DNA of 64,000 nt from Syngnathus acus. Its lineage: Eukaryota > Chordata > Actinopteri > Syngnathiformes > Syngnathidae. The stretch is from NCBI RefSeq assembly GCF_901709675.1, contig NC_051101.1:10312501-10376500 (forward strand), given 5' to 3'. Below are positions 62,454-64,000 of this stretch, in pieces. The translations under genes and the position numbers were made by a program. The notes under the pieces are model-generated. The model searched no databases and was not told the origin of the DNA. It saw nothing but the letters and a program-made list of their open reading frames with translations. The number at the start of each line of letters is the position of its first letter. Position 1 is the first letter of the stretch.

Positions 62454-64000
62454 TCAAGTCCACGGTAAAAAGTTACAATGCATTGCCAGGCCCAGCACCC
62501 AGTACGAGAGAAAGTAGCCCAGGATGCTTTGTGTGGTGGGAGAGCACATTTTAATATGCGCTATCAATGCAATGACGGGATTTTGAGGTGTGTGCTTGCA
62601 TCCATTTTTGGCGGGAGTTTTAATCTGAACGTTGGGCATTGATGTTTTCCTTCGGTGGAGAAGTGGCTCGTTGAGGAGGAGCAGATGGGCGCTGATCCAG
62701 AAGGGCACGGGAGTTGAGGAGGCCATGAATCGGGTGAGGACCTGGCCACAAAATACATGTCGGTGAGAATTGTTCGATCGATAAATAATCGTTGACTCTT
62801 GTTCTATTCTTACCTGCACATGCATGCACAAGGTCCCAAACACCAGGAGAACAGTAGAATGCACAACATACACAAATACTCTTGGGTTTAAAAATCCCGG
62901 TATTGGTTTGTCCAGGCCTTTCTTGGAATCTGCCTCCCAAAGTCCGAGTCTGAAACACAGTTCCGGGTTTGCTTGGAAGTAAGCATAAGCTGCCATTACG
63001 CCCAAAGTCGCCATAGGTAAAGCAAGAAGGAAGTTGGGGATTTGTCTCAGTTCAAAATAACGGAGGAAGCCCACGTTCCAGTACACGTCCTGGATGTGAG
63101 AATAAATTAAGGGGAGAGGTCTCATGCACCAGAGAGGTGGAGGACTATTTTCATCTGCAATACGGTAGCCCTTCTGCTCAGCCAAGGAGATAAGAGCCAG
63201 GGGGATGCTGTCTAAGGAGGCTGTAGGTGTGCAAAAAGTTCTATAGCCGTAATACTGAAAAGCACAGAAGGGAAGGGCAATGACCGTTGTGCCGAGCAGA
63301 GAGGTAAGTAGTAGGCGGATGATGACCCAAATGTAGTGGAAGATCTTCCTGTAGCCTTTTGCAAAGGAACGGTATAAACGGATCTGGGAGATGGCATACA
63401 CGGCTGGAAGATACAGAAGAAAGCCGATGTTAACCAGCCCGTTGGATCGCGCCGCTGTGGCGATACTGAATGCCAGGCAGGCTCTTAGGATGAACCCTTT
63501 TTCCAGGAGGAACATACCCCCAAATGTGAGCGCGGCAAAAAGACTCTCGGCGTAGCCGGCCGTCATGAAAACATTGGCAGGCGTGATGCAGTAGAGGAAG
63601 GTGGAAAGCAGGGCGAGACGTCGGTCCTGCATAACCACCCGACTGAGCGCGTGCAAAGCCACCACGCTCAGCAGGAAGAGGGTACTGTTCCCGAGAGCGA
63701 CTGCCACTAGTAAACGTCCTCGCACGCTCAACCAGCCGCCCAGAGGCCATAGCAGCGTGTCGGCCAGGCCCCGCAAGATGATGGGGAAAAACGGGAAAAA
63801 AGCAAAGTTGTGCTCGTAGAGGTATCCTCTTTCTGCGATAAGGAGGTAATGCTCGGCGTCCCAGTGGCTGAGACCACCAAATAACCATTCCACCGCAGAA
63901 TCCAAGTATAGAGGCTCTGCTGTCCGTGGGGGCTTGAACGCATCAGCATCGTGGTCAGGGATGGCAGCGTTCAAGAGAGCCTGTTGATAAAAGTGTCGTA
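62454..64000 (-). CDS. pigv: GPI mannosyltransferase 2 (PIG-V), 5' end outside window
   Basis: Multi-pass ER enzyme that adds the second mannose to the GPI-anchor precursor from dolichol-phosphate-mannose. Coding segments: 62814 to beyond 64000, and 62454-62741 (96 codons including stop). The reading stays open to the right edge (QALLNAAIPDHDADAF...), so the start lies beyond or in another exon. Visible: GGLSHWDAEHYLLIAERGYL, YEHNFAFFPFFPI (conserved lumenal loop), TPANVFMTAGYAESLFA, RSNGLVNIGFLL, YIQDVYWNVGFLRYFELRQI and the C-terminus ILGYFLSYW...HCNFLPWT. The 72-bp interval 62742-62813 is stop-free and in frame but has GTAAGA and CCAG ends, and its removal restores CMHVQ-VLTRF as in human. 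Intact in the visible part. Confidence 0.95.
   Translation of the reverse strand, partial: RHFYQQALLNAAIPDHDADAFKPPRTAEPLYLDSAVEWLFGGLSHWDAEHYLLIAERGYLYEHNFAFFPFFPIILRGLADTLLWPLGGWLSVRGRLLVAVALGNSTLFLLSVVALHALSRVVMQDRRLALLSTFLYCITPANVFMTAGYAESLFAALTFGGMFLLEKGFILRACLAFSIATAARSNGLVNIGFLLYLPAVYAISQIRLYRSFAKGYRKIFHYIWVIIRLLLTSLLGTTVIALPFCAFQYYGYRTFCTPTASLDSIPLALISLAEQKGYRIADENSPPPLWCMRPLPLIYSHIQDVYWNVGFLRYFELRQIPNFLLALPMATLGVMAAYAYFQANPELCFRLGLWEADSKKGLDKPIPGFLNPRVFVYVVHSTVLLVFGTLCMHVQVRIEQESTIIYRSNNSHRHVFCGQVLTRFMASSTPVPFWISAHLLLLNEPLLHRRKTSMPNVQIKTPAKNGCKHTPQNPVIALIAHIKMCSPTTQSILGYFLSYWVLGLAMHCNFLPWT
62742..62813 (-). other. 72-bp in-frame GT-AG intron of pigv
   Basis: Begins GTAAGAATAG and ends TTTTGTGGCCAG on the minus strand. 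Translated, it would insert 24 residues (VRIEQ...CGQ) that have no counterpart in the family. Very short, as often in fish. Confidence 0.88.

Overview
This is nuclear DNA from a ray-finned (teleost) fish. Five vertebrate protein genes can be read exon by exon. They are embedded in AT-rich DNA with fish-type hAT-like MITEs, a LINE fragment, microsatellites and a long satellite array. All five genes lie on the minus strand. In transcript order from high to low coordinate they are pigv (partial, running off the right edge), zdhhc18, tent5b, tcea3 and oprd1 (partial, running off the left edge). Their human orthologues all lie in 1p36-p35, so the window is a rearranged block of conserved synteny.

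Layout. 1-1.8 kb holds oprd1 exons 1 and 2 (delta-type opioid receptor), with a tandemly repeated glycosylation-site tract in the N-terminus. 1.8-15.3 kb is gene-poor, with microsatellites, one MITE and a possible LINE tail. 15.3-28.0 kb is tcea3 (TFIIS-type elongation factor), for which I assembled 20 coding exons (678 codons). Ten consecutive linker exons are phase-symmetric and many end in a similar motif. One of its introns has the signature of a minor-spliceosome (U12) AT-AC intron. Its large introns hold a 3.3-kb satellite with about 234-bp monomers (19.3-25.3 kb) and an inverted-repeat element with tRNA-like arms (26.3-27.6 kb). 28-40.3 kb has no recognisable gene but holds two hAT-like elements and a strand-switching minisatellite. 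40.3-43.0 kb is tent5b, in two coding exons. 43-56.7 kb is another gene-poor stretch. 56.7-61.0 kb is zdhhc18 (nine coding exons), which also has a U12 AT-AC intron. 62.45-64 kb is pigv, with a 72-bp stop-free intron.

The genes do not form a functional pathway. They encode a receptor, a transcription elongation factor, a non-canonical poly(A) polymerase, a palmitoyltransferase and a GPI-anchor mannosyltransferase. Exon borders were chosen by eye from reading frame, splice consensus and remembered family similarity, with no alignment run. I found no previously undescribed multi-gene system. The strongest unusual signals are the tcea3 linker-exon expansion, the two AT-AC introns, the higher-order satellite with large hairpins, the tRNA-armed inverted repeat and the opioid-receptor sequon array.
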